A stretch of DNA of 64,000 nucleotides from Edaphochlamys debaryana. Its lineage: Eukaryota > Chlorophyta > Chlorophyceae > Chlamydomonadales. Shown piece after piece: positions 27,803 through 36,475 of this stretch. Below the pieces are notes generated by a model. That model was not told where the DNA came from. It was given only the letters and a program-made list of their open reading frames with translations, and did no database searches. The translations under genes and the position numbers were made by a program. The stretch's first letter is position 1, and each line of letters starts with the position of its first letter. The DNA lies in assembly GCA_016858145.1 (NCBI GenBank), contig JAEHOE010000092.1, positions 186,001 to 250,000 of the forward strand. Direction: 5' to 3'.

Positions 27803-30800
27803 TTGAGGGTTTGGGAGTAGGCCAAGGGAGGCTGGCCTCTGGCAGACGGTTGCCAGGGGGGTGAGGGAACTGTGGATTGGGGCTCGGGTAACGAGCCGAG
27901 CAAGACAGTTTAAAGCAACAGCGCTCAAGCAGCCGCCTGCACCACCACCCTCACCTCTGGCGGGGGCCTCTGGAAGGCTGCCGCCATGGGCTCCAGCAGC
28001 AGCTCCAGCAGGGGGCGCAGCTCGGGGGGGCGCAGGTGGGCCAGGAAGTTGAGGATGGCTGGGAAGGCGAGAGGGGGAGAGTGAGGGGGGCGGGGGGTTG
28101 AAAGTCAGCACCTTAGCACGGTGAACGTGACATGTGAAATGCCTCGCACACCCGCCCGAGGCTCACCCCCCCACCACCACACCCCACCACCCCACCACCG
28201 AGGACCGTTGCCCTGCAAAGCCCCGCCACGTCCCCAGCTCGGCCCCCACGTATGCCCCAAGTAAGCCGCACTCCAAATACCTCCCCAGCGTCGAGCCTCA
28301 CGCACCCTCCTGACCTGCCCTCCCCTACCCTCTCCCCTCCCCCGTCACCTCCCCCCACCCAAACAAACACCCACCACCACCACCACCACCCCTCACCTGC
28401 CCTCGCCGACCCCGGCGCGCCCCTGCCCCCCAGCCGCCCGCTCCGCTTCCGCATCTTGGGGAACAGCACCCGGATCAGCAGGGGGACGAGGCCGGGCCGG
28501 GCCTCCTCGCCCACCCCCCCGTCGGCGCCGGGTGCCAGGGGGAACACCGCCATCTCCTCCTGAGGGGGAGGGGGGGGGGGTAGAGGCATGGGGGGGGGGG
28601 AGGAGTAAGAGGTCGTTCCAGCCAACGTGCGTCGCGGCCCCCCCCCCACCCCATCCCCTGCATAACCCTACGCCTGCGCGCATGTTGGTTCATCACATCC
28701 CGCAACCCACCCCACCACCCTCCCCCCATCCACACGCTTCCCCCCACCCCCCCACCCCCAGTGTTGCGTCGTCCGCCAACCCTGCCATGCCAACCGCCTA
28801 CCCAGCCCCCCTTCGCACTGCACCATACCACCCACCCTCAGCGCTACGTCGTCCGCCAAGCGTCCTACCCTCCCGCGCACCCCCAGACTCCCCAACCCAC
28901 ATGTGCACCCCCCCCCCCCAGCACCCCCCTTCAAGACCCACCCTCAGCGTCGCGTCGTCCGCCAGCTTGTTGAGGCGGTCGCTCATCTCGGCGGGGAGCC
29001 AGCGGAAGCGGTAGGGGCGCAGGCAGCGGAGCGCGGCCATCTGGGGGCGGAGGAGGAGGGCAGGGGAGGGGTGAGGAGGCGTGGAGGGGGGGGGGCGTAT
29101 GCGGGGCTGCGGTGGAGCGTGGGGCGGCCGTCTTCTAGAAGGCCTTCAGTGAACCTTCCTGAGACCTCTCTGCGCCCCCACCCCACCCCTATGCGGGAGC
29201 CCGTCCGGCGAAGGTACCGGTAACTGGCGACCGCCCACTACACGTCCTCTGCCCCCTCCCTCCCCCCCCCCCAACCCACCTGCACGGGTCCCTCCGGCTC
29301 CAGCAGGTGTGTGGCCACCGCCCGCTGCAGCTCCTCCGCCCTCGCCAGCCCCCGCACCCCCCGCAGACCCCCCAGCAGCTTGAGCCAGTCCAGAAGCCCC
29401 GCGCGCCACGTGCGCCCGCCGATGCGGGACAGCACGCTCACGGATGCAGATCCAGATCCAGATCCAGATCCGGGGATGGCGGTGGGTTTGGCGGCTGGCG
29501 GCTCGGACGGTGGGGCTTGGGCTTGGGCCGGGGCGGGGGTGGAAGGGGCGGCCGCGGCGGCCTTCTTGCCCTTTTTACCGGGGGTGGCGGCGGCGGCGGA
29601 GCTGGAGGCTCCGGCGTTGGACGCCCGACGGTCCGCCATGGCCACATCCTCCGCCGCCGCCGCCGCCGGCGCTGCCGCCGCCGCCGCCACTGCCGCCGCC
29701 GCATCCACCTTGCCGCCCTTTTTGGCCTTCTTCCGAGGCCGCCCCGCCTCCTCCTCGTCCCCGCCGTCCGCCTTGGCTCTCTCCTCTGGCTTTGCAGCCG
29801 CCGCCACCGTCGCCGCCTCGGCAGCGGCGCGCGCCGCCGCCACGGCCGCCTCGACGTCGCCCTCGCCGTCGTCAAAGTGTGACCCGCGGGCGGCCGTGTA
29901 CTCCAGAAAGAGTGGCGCCCAGTCACGTGACCGCGCCTCGATCACGGCGTACGGCGCGCCCGCCATGGCGCGGAGCACGTGACTAAGGCGGTTCTGCGGG
30001 TCCGTCAGGCCGCCGACGGTGCGGGGCGCGCCGGCGCTGGCGGCCTTGTCGTACCTGTGCACGGGACGAGCATGAAGAAAGGAAAGAGGTTGGAGCGGTT
30101 CGAGACTTGGAATCGTTGGCCGGGACAAAGGGATCGATGGTCTCGCGGTTCAGGAGGAGCGAGAGCGACGTGAGGAGAGATAGGCTGAAGAAGTCAATCT
30201 ACGGCCCGACCATGTCGTACAGCGCCGTACCTGTCGTACAGGGACTCGATGACGGACGCGTCCTGCTCGGGCGGGATCTCGTGGACCACGGGGGCCGCGG
30301 TGATGGCGGCGGAGGCGGCGGAGGCGCTGCAGCGGGCAGTGGAGGGGAGGGGGGACAGAGGGCATCGAATTCAACAAAAGAGTCAGCACGCGCGTAGTAA
30401 TGGGGATCACGATACCGTCAGCAGAAGCACCGTTATACCATACACCACACTCTCCGAACCAGGCAGCTTGGCCCCCTCCCCCTGGCAGCGCTCGCGCTCC
30501 CAGCACCCCCGCCCCCCGTCCCCCATCCCCACTGCTCTCCCCCCTCCCCCTCCCCGCCCGCCCGTTTGCAGCCCCGCACCTGCGGTGGCGGCTCGGGTGG
30601 CGCCCGCCGCGGTCCTCCCTGCCCCCGCTGTTGGCGGCGGCCGCGGCGGGGAAGTCGCCCGTGAGCAGCTGGCACTGGCAGGCGGAGAGGAAGGCGAAGA
30701 CAATGGGCCAGGTCTCCTGGGGGGAGGGGGGGGGGAGGGTGTTTGTTGCCGAGCAGGGAGGGAAGCATAGCTTGCAAAGAGGGGGTGGGGGAGGGAGTGC

Positions 30801-33800
30801 GGCGGGGGAGAAAGTCAGGAGACTGGTCGGGACTGTTAAACAGGGCTCCAACCGTGACGTCCACCCCTTTGCACCCCTAACCTGGCCCCCCTAACCAGGT
30901 CACTCCCGCCACCCCACACACAGATACACCGGACGGCTCTTCGCTGCGCCCACGGACTCCCCGGCTCACACGAGCAGCCCTTCCCACAACCTCCACACAC
31001 CCGTTCCACCCTTCCCACAACCTCCACACACCCTTTCCACCCTTCCCACACCCTTCCCACACCCTTCCCACACCCTTCCCACCCTTCCCACACCCTTTAC
31101 ACACCCTTTCCACCCTTCCCACACCCTTTACACACCCTTTCCACCCTTCCCACACCCTTCCCACACCCTTTACACCCTTCCCACACCCTTTACACACCCT
31201 TTCCACCCTTTACACACCCTTTCCACCCTTCCCACACCCTTTACACACCCTTTACACCCTTCCCACACCCTTCCCACACCCTTTACACCCTTCCCACACC
31301 CTTTACACACCCTTTCCACCCTTCCCACGCCCTTTACACACCCTTTACACCCTTCCCACACCCTTCCCACACCCTTTACACCCTTCCCACACCCTTCCCA
31401 CACCCTTTACACCCTTCCCACACCCTTCCCACACCCTTTACACCCTTCCCACACCCTTTACACACCCTTCACCCACCTGCGCCCTGAACTGCAGGCCGTG
31501 TGCCAGGGCCTCCGAGGCGGGCGCCCACAGCGGGCTGAAGCGCACGCACAGCACGCCCAGCATGCCGTGGGCAAAGGCGGGGACCAGGCAGCTCGGGATC
31601 CTGGGCGGGTGGGGAAGCGATGGAGTGGATGGGGGTCAGTTGGTGGGTGGGGAGTGGGCATCGAGCGCTTGTGGGAAAAGGCTAGTCGAGCATTGGTCAG
31701 AGGCTCGGCAGGTGGAGGCGCCGCCAAGAGGCAGCGGAGCAGATTAGGGACGAGGCACTCCCGGTTTGTCTTTGCAACATCAGACTGACTGGACAGGGCT
31801 GGGAGTCGCTCGCCCACGCCAACTACCGTACAGTGTCGCCGTACAGTACCGCACCTGCCGTACTCCATGTACGTCTTGAGCCGCCCCATGGCCACCGACC
31901 ACTTGCGCCCGCTCTCAATGGTGGGCGGCTTCGCGTTAATGCCGTACAGCACCTCGATCAGGTCACACTTCGGCCCGGCGGCGCCCGCCGGCACCAACGC
32001 CGCCGCCGCCGCCGCCGCCGCGGCTTGGTCACTCTTCGCGCCGCCCTTTCCTGCCTTTCCGCCCTTGCCCGACGCGGCGGCGGTTGGCGGCGGCGGTTGG
32101 TGCAGCGCCGCGATGGGGTCCCTGGGGTCGGGCCCCAGGGCCTCCAGGTGGGGCTGGTCGAAGCAGCACAGCAGGCGCAGCACGGCAGCACGCAACGCCT
32201 GCGACTCGGCGCTCAGCAGGGGCGCCAGCACGGCCACCACCTCGCTCAGCCGCGCCACGGACAGCAGCGCGCGGGCCGACTCGGCGGCGGCGCCGCCGCT
32301 GGCGGCGGCCGTCAGGCCCGCCCGCACCGCCTTGAGTAACGACCCGGCGGCGCGGATGCTGGCGTAATCAGCGCCGCCGCTGACGCTGGCGCCGCCGCTG
32401 CCGCCGGCGGCGGCGGCGGCTGCCGCCGCCGCCTGCTGGTCCAGGACCCACTGCAGCGACGCCTCCGCCGCGTCGACCAGAGATCTGGACAGCCCCGCCG
32501 CCGCTGGCACCGCCGCCGCCGCCGCCGGCTGGGACTTCAGAAGCTCCGCCAGCTGCTCCGTAGCCTCCGCACGGAGCAACAGCAGTCCGCCAAGCCGAGG
32601 CGGCGGCGGCGCCGCCGCCGCCGTCGGCACCTGCCGCAGCGCCTCCGTCGCCGCCGCCAGTACGGACTCGCAGGCCTCGATGGCCTGCGGTACGTTCTCA
32701 CACGCGTACGGCAGAAGTCCAACCGCTGCCCACGCGCCCGCGATGCCCTTCGCCTCGTCGTACGCACGTGCGTCCTCGGCATCGGCGGCCGCCCGCCAGG
32801 CCGCCGCCAGTTGCCGTACGTGCGCCGCCAGCCGTACGCCGCCGGGCTGGGCGGTCATGAGCAGGGGCAGCGCCGACCGCGCGGATCCAGATCCAGATTC
32901 GGGGGGTTGGATCAAGGCGCACAGATCCCGGAGCAACAGCAGCGCCGCCCCGGCGTAGTCCGCCTGCCCACAAGCTCCCGCTCCCGCCGCGGCCGCCGCC
33001 GCCGTAACGCCCGCAACCGATCCTGCTGACGTGGACGGCGGCGGCACCATGAGGATCCGACCCAGGCATCCCATCATGGGGGCCCCAAAGATCCGCGCAA
33101 TATCTGCGTTACTGGGATACACCATGAGCGATTTGACAAAGGGCAGGACCTCCGAGGCCGGGGGTCGGCCGAAGGCGGGGGCCCAAGCCGCGGGGCACTT
33201 GCTCAGCGCCGCCGGGCCCTCGCTCGCGCCCGCCTGGCGAACGTGGCTGTGGATGATGGATCGCGCCAGATCCAGTACGGCGTACGACAGGGACACGTGG
33301 ACGAGATCCGCCGCCTCGCCGTCGGGGCTCTCCTCTCCGTTTTGGTGGTGGGAATGGCCCCCATCGGAGGAGGAGCCGGGACTGGGGTGGCCCGCTTCGG
33401 CAACCGACCCTGGCGACGCAACTCCCGGCTGTTGGGATCCTGCCGTACCCGCCGTACGGCCGGCGGTTGGGATCCAGACGGCGGGCTGCATGAGCCGCGC
33501 CATGAGGTCGAACAGCGGCGCGTAGTCATCCACGCGAGATCCGCGAAAGTACGACACGGACTGCGCGAGCAGCAGCAGGATCCGGCCCAGGCTGCGCCCG
33601 GCGGCCGCCGCCTCCGCCGACAGAACCCCGGATCCAGATCCAGATCCCGCCGCGCTGGATTCGAAGGAGCGGAGGCGCGAGGTCGTCTCTCCCAGGAGAG
33701 CCGACCAAAGCTCCCCGCCCCTGCCCCTACGGAGGTGGTCCAACAGCCGATCCAACGTCACACGTGCCACGGCGGCGGCCCGCGCGCGCAGCTGCTCCCG

Positions 33801-36254
33801 ACTCGGCGGCTGCGCCGCCACCACCGCCACCGCCGCCGCCGGCGGTTGCCCTGCCTCGGCCTCCGCCGCCTCGGCCCCCGCCGCCGCCGGCTGCTGCCTG
33901 GCGGCGGCGGCGGCAGCTGCAGCGGCGGCGGCGGGCGTGAGCTCCTCGGGTGCGATGAGGTCCTCCCGCAGCAGCAGCCCCAGCACGGCGGGGGCGCGCG
34001 AGTGCAGTCCGTGCTTGACGCCCAGCACCGCCTCGGCCAGGAGCAGGCCTGCAGCGGTGGAGGGGGGCGGCAAAAGAGGGATGAGGGAAGGCAGAGCTCA
34101 TGGCCGTTTTAGGGCCAGAGGTGGAGACAGCGGGCAATGGCGAATGGCAGGATGCTGTGTGGGGCGGAGGCGCCAGGCCTAGATGGCAAGGCTGCTCCCA
34201 CATGCGGATGGGAAGGCTGCTCCCGCCTGCCTCCAACTGCTGGCCCCCCCATCTCACCCGTCGCGTCCGTCCGCTCCGGGGAGGGCCGTGCCGCCTGCTC
34301 CGCCAGGGCCGCCCGCACACCCGCCCGCAGCGCCGGGGTGGATGGGGCGGAGCGGAGCAGGAAGCCAGCGGCCTGGGGGAGAGAGGAGGCAGGGGCGTAT
34401 CTCAATGCCGAGATCGGTTCGGGCTCTCTGGCTGCCGCTTCTTCTCCCCGTCCGCTCTCCAATTCGTACGCAAATCGCCCGCTTCCCCCTCCCCTCCCCC
34501 CTTCCCCCTCCCAACCCCAACCCCAACCCCTCACCTGCGCGGCGAACTGGCGCACGTGGTCGCCCGAATCGAACCAATGTACCCCCTGATTGCCGTACGC
34601 GGCTTACTCATCCGCACCTACCGGCACCGCTTCATCTCCCTCCCCCTCCTAGATCCGCCCCCCCTCCCCCCCTCACCTGCGCCGCGAACTGCCGCACGTG
34701 GTCGCTCGAGTGGTGCCTCAGGGGGGCAGTGGCGCGCAGGGCCGCGGGCAGGTCGGCGGCCAGCAGCCGCACCAGGTGCTTGAAGACGAGGGAGACGCAG
34801 GTGAAGATGGACTCAATGGTCTGGGGGGGGAGGGGGTGTTTGAAGCTGATAAGCGGGAGAGCATCGAATCGTTAGAGGTGGAGGTGGAGGGTGGAGGGGG
34901 CTGTTGGACAGGGCAAGAGAAGGGCTTCCCCTCCTTCCCCTGAGCCTCCCAGCCCTGCCCCTCCGCTCTCTCCAGCTCCCTCCCCTTGCCACTTGCCGCT
35001 CTCGCCTCTCCTACGGCTCGCCTCCCCTCCCAGGGTCACCTCCTTCGCCCAAGCCACACCCTGCCTGATGTTGCCCCCGCACGCCTCCCCTCCCCCCCCT
35101 CCCTCACCTCCGGCTCCCGCTCCGCCCCTCCGTCCAGCAGTGCCACCAGGCGCCGTACGAGGCGGGGCAGGATGGGAAGGAACTCGGCCTGGGGGGGTGA
35201 GGTGGAGGGCGAAGTGGAGGGAGAAGTGCGGGGGGGGGGCAGGGAGAGGGGTCGGCAGGGTGGGCTGCAGCGGTGTAGACGGGTGGCTCCTCCGGGGCCG
35301 GACCCTCCTGCAAAGCTGCCCTGGCCCTGCCACTCCCCAGCCGGCCCACTCAACGCCCCTGCTCTGTGCGGTTCCTGTCCCTCTCCGGTCCCTCCACCAA
35401 CCTCCACTGCACTGTCCGCTCAACCCGCATACCCGCAGGTGTGGCCCTCGCGACTGTTTCCTTTCGCGACCTGCACACCCCCTCACCCTACCAGGCTACC
35501 ACAAACCATCCACCCCACCCCTACCCCCCTTCCCCACCTGCAGGTCCCTCGCAAAGGCCGCCACCAGGTCCAGCAGCGCCGGCAGCGACAGCCTCGCCGC
35601 CGGCTCCAGCGCCCCCAGCAGGATGGCCTCCACCGTCCCGCGGTGCAGCAGCAGCAGCGGCAGCGACTGGCACAGGTTCTGCACCTCGGCGGCGGCCTGA
35701 GGGGGGGGGGAAGAGGATGGGGTAAAGGTGGGGAGGAGGAGGGGGCAGGTGGGGAGGAGGAGGGGGCAGGAGAGGCGGGAGACGGGGGACCAACAACAGG
35801 GGGGCAAGTGTTTGATACCGCCCCAGGGCCCCAGAACTGGTCTCGTTACCTGCAGGAAGTGCGACGCGCTGTTGAGCTCTCGCCAGTGAGCGAGGCCATC
35901 GGACAGCCAGGAGCCGCCGCTGGGCTCGGCCTTGGTCTGGACGAGGCTGCGGTAGACATCGACCTCGACCTGGCAGGGGGGATGGGATGTCGGCGAACGA
36001 CATGCTCAACACGCGTGTGGCACGGCGGTGCCACCCCAGCGCCCGTATCCCGGACCGGTCGGGGCCATGGTTACTATAGGGCCTGAAACGGGGGCTCGAG
36101 CGGTGCGGGGGACGCGAGGAGCGCGACAACCGGCGGCCCGGCGGCGGCCAATGCGCACCTCTGCGACACGCTCCGCGAAAGTCTTGAAGCGGAATCGCTT
36201 CACCCTAGGCGCCTTCGGCACGTCGGGAAGCCAGTCCTCCTCCGAATCCGACAT
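11640..36254 (-). CDS. UTP20: UTP20, giant HEAT-repeat protein of the SSU processome (whole gene, 42 exons)
   Basis: UTP20 (DRIM in animals) is a nucleolar scaffold of the small-subunit processome, the U3 snoRNP complex that processes 18S pre-rRNA. The model has 42 exons totalling 10,782 nt (3593 residues), in frame across all 41 junctions. It is longer than human UTP20 (about 2800 residues) because of Ala/Gly-rich and acidic inserts. Recognisable family blocks, in order: FKTFAERVAE, LAHWRELNSASHF, SSDHVRQFAAQAAGFLLR, LLPLLSDDPETDFFANV, LGPSYMPYCCHVLR, LLDFPLG with NLEYEYESGRL, and the basic C-terminal tail with RKRKMEMMKRERG. The first exon MSDSEEDW carries acidic CK2-like sites. Five introns host box C/D snoRNA genes. 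Exons are listed in the three sub-entries that follow. Confidence 0.93.
13402..13493 (-). ncRNA. Box C/D snoRNA, family A, copy A1 (UTP20 intron 40)
   Basis: Read on the minus strand: box C GTGATGA (13486-13480), D' CTGA, C' GTGCTGA after a 7-base spacer, and box D CTGA (13412-13409). The two guide segments are about 22 and 27 nt. The terminal stem is weaker here (ACGGC opposite GCCTT, one mismatch) than in other copies. Same strand as the host gene, so it can be released from the spliced intron. Confidence 0.8.
13558..13646 (-). ncRNA. Box C/D snoRNA, family B, copy B1 (UTP20 intron 40)
   Basis: Box C ATGATGC (13636-13630), D' CTGA (13610-13607), perfect C' GTGATGA (13599-13593), D CTGA (13569-13566). 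Stem TGGGGC with GCCCCA closes it outside a GGGG spacer. The segment before D' shares TTTCACCGTCGT with family A; the segment before D differs. Confidence 0.85.
15125..15217 (-). ncRNA. Box C/D snoRNA, family A, copy A2 (UTP20 intron 36)
   Basis: Perfect 7-bp terminal stem GCAAGGC:GCCTTGC (15217-15211 with 15131-15125). Box C GTGATGA (15209-15203) and D CTGA (15135-15132). C' is ATGCTGA and D' is CTGA. Confidence 0.88.
15288..15378 (-). ncRNA. Box C/D snoRNA, family B, copy B2 (UTP20 intron 36)
   Basis: Perfect 8-bp terminal stem GGTGGGGC:GCCCCACC. Box C ATGATGC (15366-15360), C' GTGATGA, D' and D both CTGA (D at 15299-15296). Confidence 0.88.
15511..15604 (-). ncRNA. Box C/D snoRNA, family A, copy A3 (UTP20 intron 36)
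   Basis: Box C GTGATGA (15596-15590), D CTGA (15522-15519), C' GTGCTGA, D' CTGA. Stem AAGGC:GCCTT, extended to GC:GC across a one-base bulge. Confidence 0.87.
15744..15836 (-). ncRNA. Box C/D snoRNA, family A, copy A4 (UTP20 intron 36)
   Basis: Box C GTGATGA (15828-15822) and D CTGA (15755-15752), with C' and D' intact. Stem ACGGC opposite GCCAT has one mismatch. The linker before it (15600-15740) is nearly the same as 24490-24630, so the A3-A4 and A6-A7 pairs come from one segmental duplication. Confidence 0.83.
15900..15990 (-). ncRNA. Box C/D snoRNA, family B, copy B3 (UTP20 intron 36)
   Basis: Box C ATGATGC (15978-15972), C' GTGATGA, D' CTGA, D CTGA (15911-15908). Terminal stem GGTGGGC with GCCCCACC has one unpaired base. 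Confidence 0.85.
17433..17598 (-). repeat. Duplicated donor-side exon edge, UTP20 exon 32
   Basis: About 48 bases spanning the 3' end of exon 32 and its GT donor (17550-17598) recur with about 85% identity at 17433-17481, inside the following intron. Confidence 0.85.
18769..18919 (-). repeat. Duplicated donor-side exon edge, UTP20 exon 29
   Basis: A 25-base string covering the end of exon 29 and its donor (from 18893) is repeated exactly at 18769-18793 in the downstream intron. Confidence 0.9.
20852..20966. repeat. Direct repeat inside UTP20 intron 25
   Basis: Two copies of a 32-base segment (20852-20884 and 20934-20966, sharing GTGGAACAGG and AGCAGCCGGCTCCCTCTT) lie in the intron between exons 25 and 26. 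Neither touches an exon. Confidence 0.85.
21413..21489 (-). ncRNA. Box C/D snoRNA, singleton (UTP20 intron 24)
   Basis: A 77-nt element closed by a perfect 5-bp stem CGGCA:TGCCG (21489-21485 with 21417-21413) directly flanking box C ATGATGC (21484-21478) and box D CTGA (21421-21418). A C'-like ATGATCC lies inside; D' is unclear. The segment before D (AAAATCAAAATCT) is complementary to GATTTTGATTTT. Its AT-rich guide stands out from the GC-rich intron. It is unrelated to families A and B. Confidence 0.72.
22047..31600 (-). CDS. UTP20: UTP20 exons 8-24 (middle)
   Basis: Exons: 31600-31477, 30716-30580, 30326-30231, 30054-29280, 29040-28942, 28559-28397, 28058-27955, 27739-27538, 27316-26994, 26723-26608, 26396-26031, 25818-25665, 25452-25314, 24209-24071, 23284-23164, 22918-22401, 22127-22047. 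Exon 11 has a lysine-rich nuclear-signal-like run (RKKAKKGGK). Across the exon 13/14 junction, RVLFPKMRKRSGR and SARAAILNFL correspond to the conserved RVLYG...ARRAAILRFL block of UTP20. Exon 24 holds the signature DDPETDFFANVAHLQSHR. Alternating Gly-Ser runs in exons 11 and 23 come from GGATCN hexamers. Confidence 0.9.
23461..23552 (-). ncRNA. Box C/D snoRNA, family A, copy A5 (UTP20 intron 21)
   Basis: Perfect 5-bp stem ACGGC:GCCGT, a paired change relative to AAGGC:GCCTT in copies A2, A3 and A6. Box C GTGATGA (23544-23538), C' ATGCTGA, D CTGA (23471-23468). Confidence 0.88.
23615..23706 (-). ncRNA. Box C/D snoRNA, family B, copy B4 (UTP20 intron 21)
   Basis: Box C ATGATGC (23694-23688), D' CTGA, C' GTGATGA, D CTGA (23627-23624). 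Stem CGGTGGG with CCCCATCG uses a G-U pair. Confidence 0.85.
23961..24092 (-). repeat. Duplicated donor-side exon edge, UTP20 exon 21
   Basis: The end of exon 21 with its donor (24066-24092) recurs at 23961-23986 (shared CCCACCTCTCC and CTGCGTCCGGC) in the next intron. Confidence 0.8.
24403..24495 (-). ncRNA. Box C/D snoRNA, family A, copy A6 (UTP20 intron 20)
   Basis: Perfect 7-bp stem GCAAGGC:GCCTTGC. Box C GTGATGA (24487-24481), C' GTGCTGA, D' CTGA, D CTGA (24413-24410). Confidence 0.88.
24635..24727 (-). ncRNA. Box C/D snoRNA, family A, copy A7 (UTP20 intron 20)
   Basis: Perfect stem ACGGC:GCCGT. Box C GTGATGA (24719-24713), C' ATGCTGA, D CTGA (24646-24643). The D guide differs from the other A copies by single-base changes next to the box (GCTCGTT instead of GCTCCTT). 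Confidence 0.85.
24791..24881 (-). ncRNA. Box C/D snoRNA, family B, copy B5 (UTP20 intron 20)
   Basis: Perfect 8-bp stem GGTGGGGC:GCCCCACC with GGGG spacer. Box C ATGATGC (24869-24863), C' GTGATGA, D' CTGA, D CTGA (24802-24799). Confidence 0.88.
25056..25149 (-). ncRNA. Diverged box C/D snoRNA, family B, copy B6 (UTP20 intron 20)
   Basis: Perfect 10-bp terminal stem GCAGTTGGGC:GCCCAACTGC, with primary sequence different from other B copies but the same architecture (stem, 4-base spacer AGGG, box C). Box C is ATGATTG, C' GTGACGA, and D CTGA (25069-25066). D' is degenerate (CCGA), so only the D guide may work. Confidence 0.75.
28751..28972 (-). repeat. Triplicated donor-side exon edge, UTP20 exon 12
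   Basis: The end of exon 12 plus donor (28937-28966) appears again at 28831-28859 and at 28751-28779, sharing CGTCGTCCGCCA. Confidence 0.85.
30985..31475 (-). repeat. Minisatellite in UTP20 intron 7/8 region
   Basis: About 490 bases of short tandem units built from CACCCTTCCCA and CACCCTTTACA, ending just before exon 8. It gives long minus-strand open frames of repeating Gly-Lys-Gly-Val-Gly-Arg-Val-Trp-Glu type, which are artefacts. The number and order of units look prone to length polymorphism. Confidence 0.9.
31855..36254 (-). CDS. UTP20: UTP20 exons 1-7 (N-terminal third)
   Basis: Exons: 36254-36159, 35969-35850, 35696-35538, 35188-35108, 34820-34677, 34372-34258, 34048-31855. Exons 2-6 carry the conserved N-terminal DRIM region. 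The stretch from FTCVSLVFKHLVRLLA to HVRQFAAQAAGFLLR matches the LYKYLWRL...IRNFAAESFTFLMR region of animal UTP20. Exon 7 is unusually large (2194 nt, about 730 residues). It mixes helical HEAT-like segments (FDLMARLMQPAVW, LPFVKSLMVYPS) with alanine runs and ends in WSVAMGRLKTYMEYGR. Phase is kept throughout. Confidence 0.9.
34530..34715 (-). repeat. Duplicated donor-side exon edge, UTP20 exon 5
   Basis: About 42 bases spanning the donor of exon 5 (34673-34715) recur with about 86% identity at 34530-34571. Confidence 0.85.
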
Positions 36255-36475
36255 TCTTGCGAGAGGATGGCCCTAGCGGCTGACACACAGCAGGCTAGGC
36301 GACATTCCTATCGGTAAACAAAGTATCGCGTTTGCGATTGCAGGCGATGAAAGTACCAAAGTGTGTCGTCAGGCGACGACCTGCATGGGCCGAGCCGGCC
36401 CATCGCCAGTAGGCGCGCTGCTTGGGTTCGCAGCTTACATACCAGCAATGTAGTCTATACATACACACCACAAAC
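36255..36475. promoter_or_regulatory. Shared 221-bp divergent promoter region
   Basis: UTP20 starts at 36254 on the minus strand and the next gene at 36476 on the plus strand, so both promoters and 5' UTRs must fit in 221 bases or overlap. GC content is lower than in the neighbouring DNA. No specific factor site is claimed. Confidence 0.6.

Noticed and set aside
28660..28700. Minus-strand GTGATGA resembling a box C
   Set aside because: No box D or closing stem at a suitable distance.
30836..31403. Minus-strand frames of repeating GKGVGRVWEG type
   Set aside because: Translation of the intronic minisatellite; there is no frame continuity with neighbouring exons.
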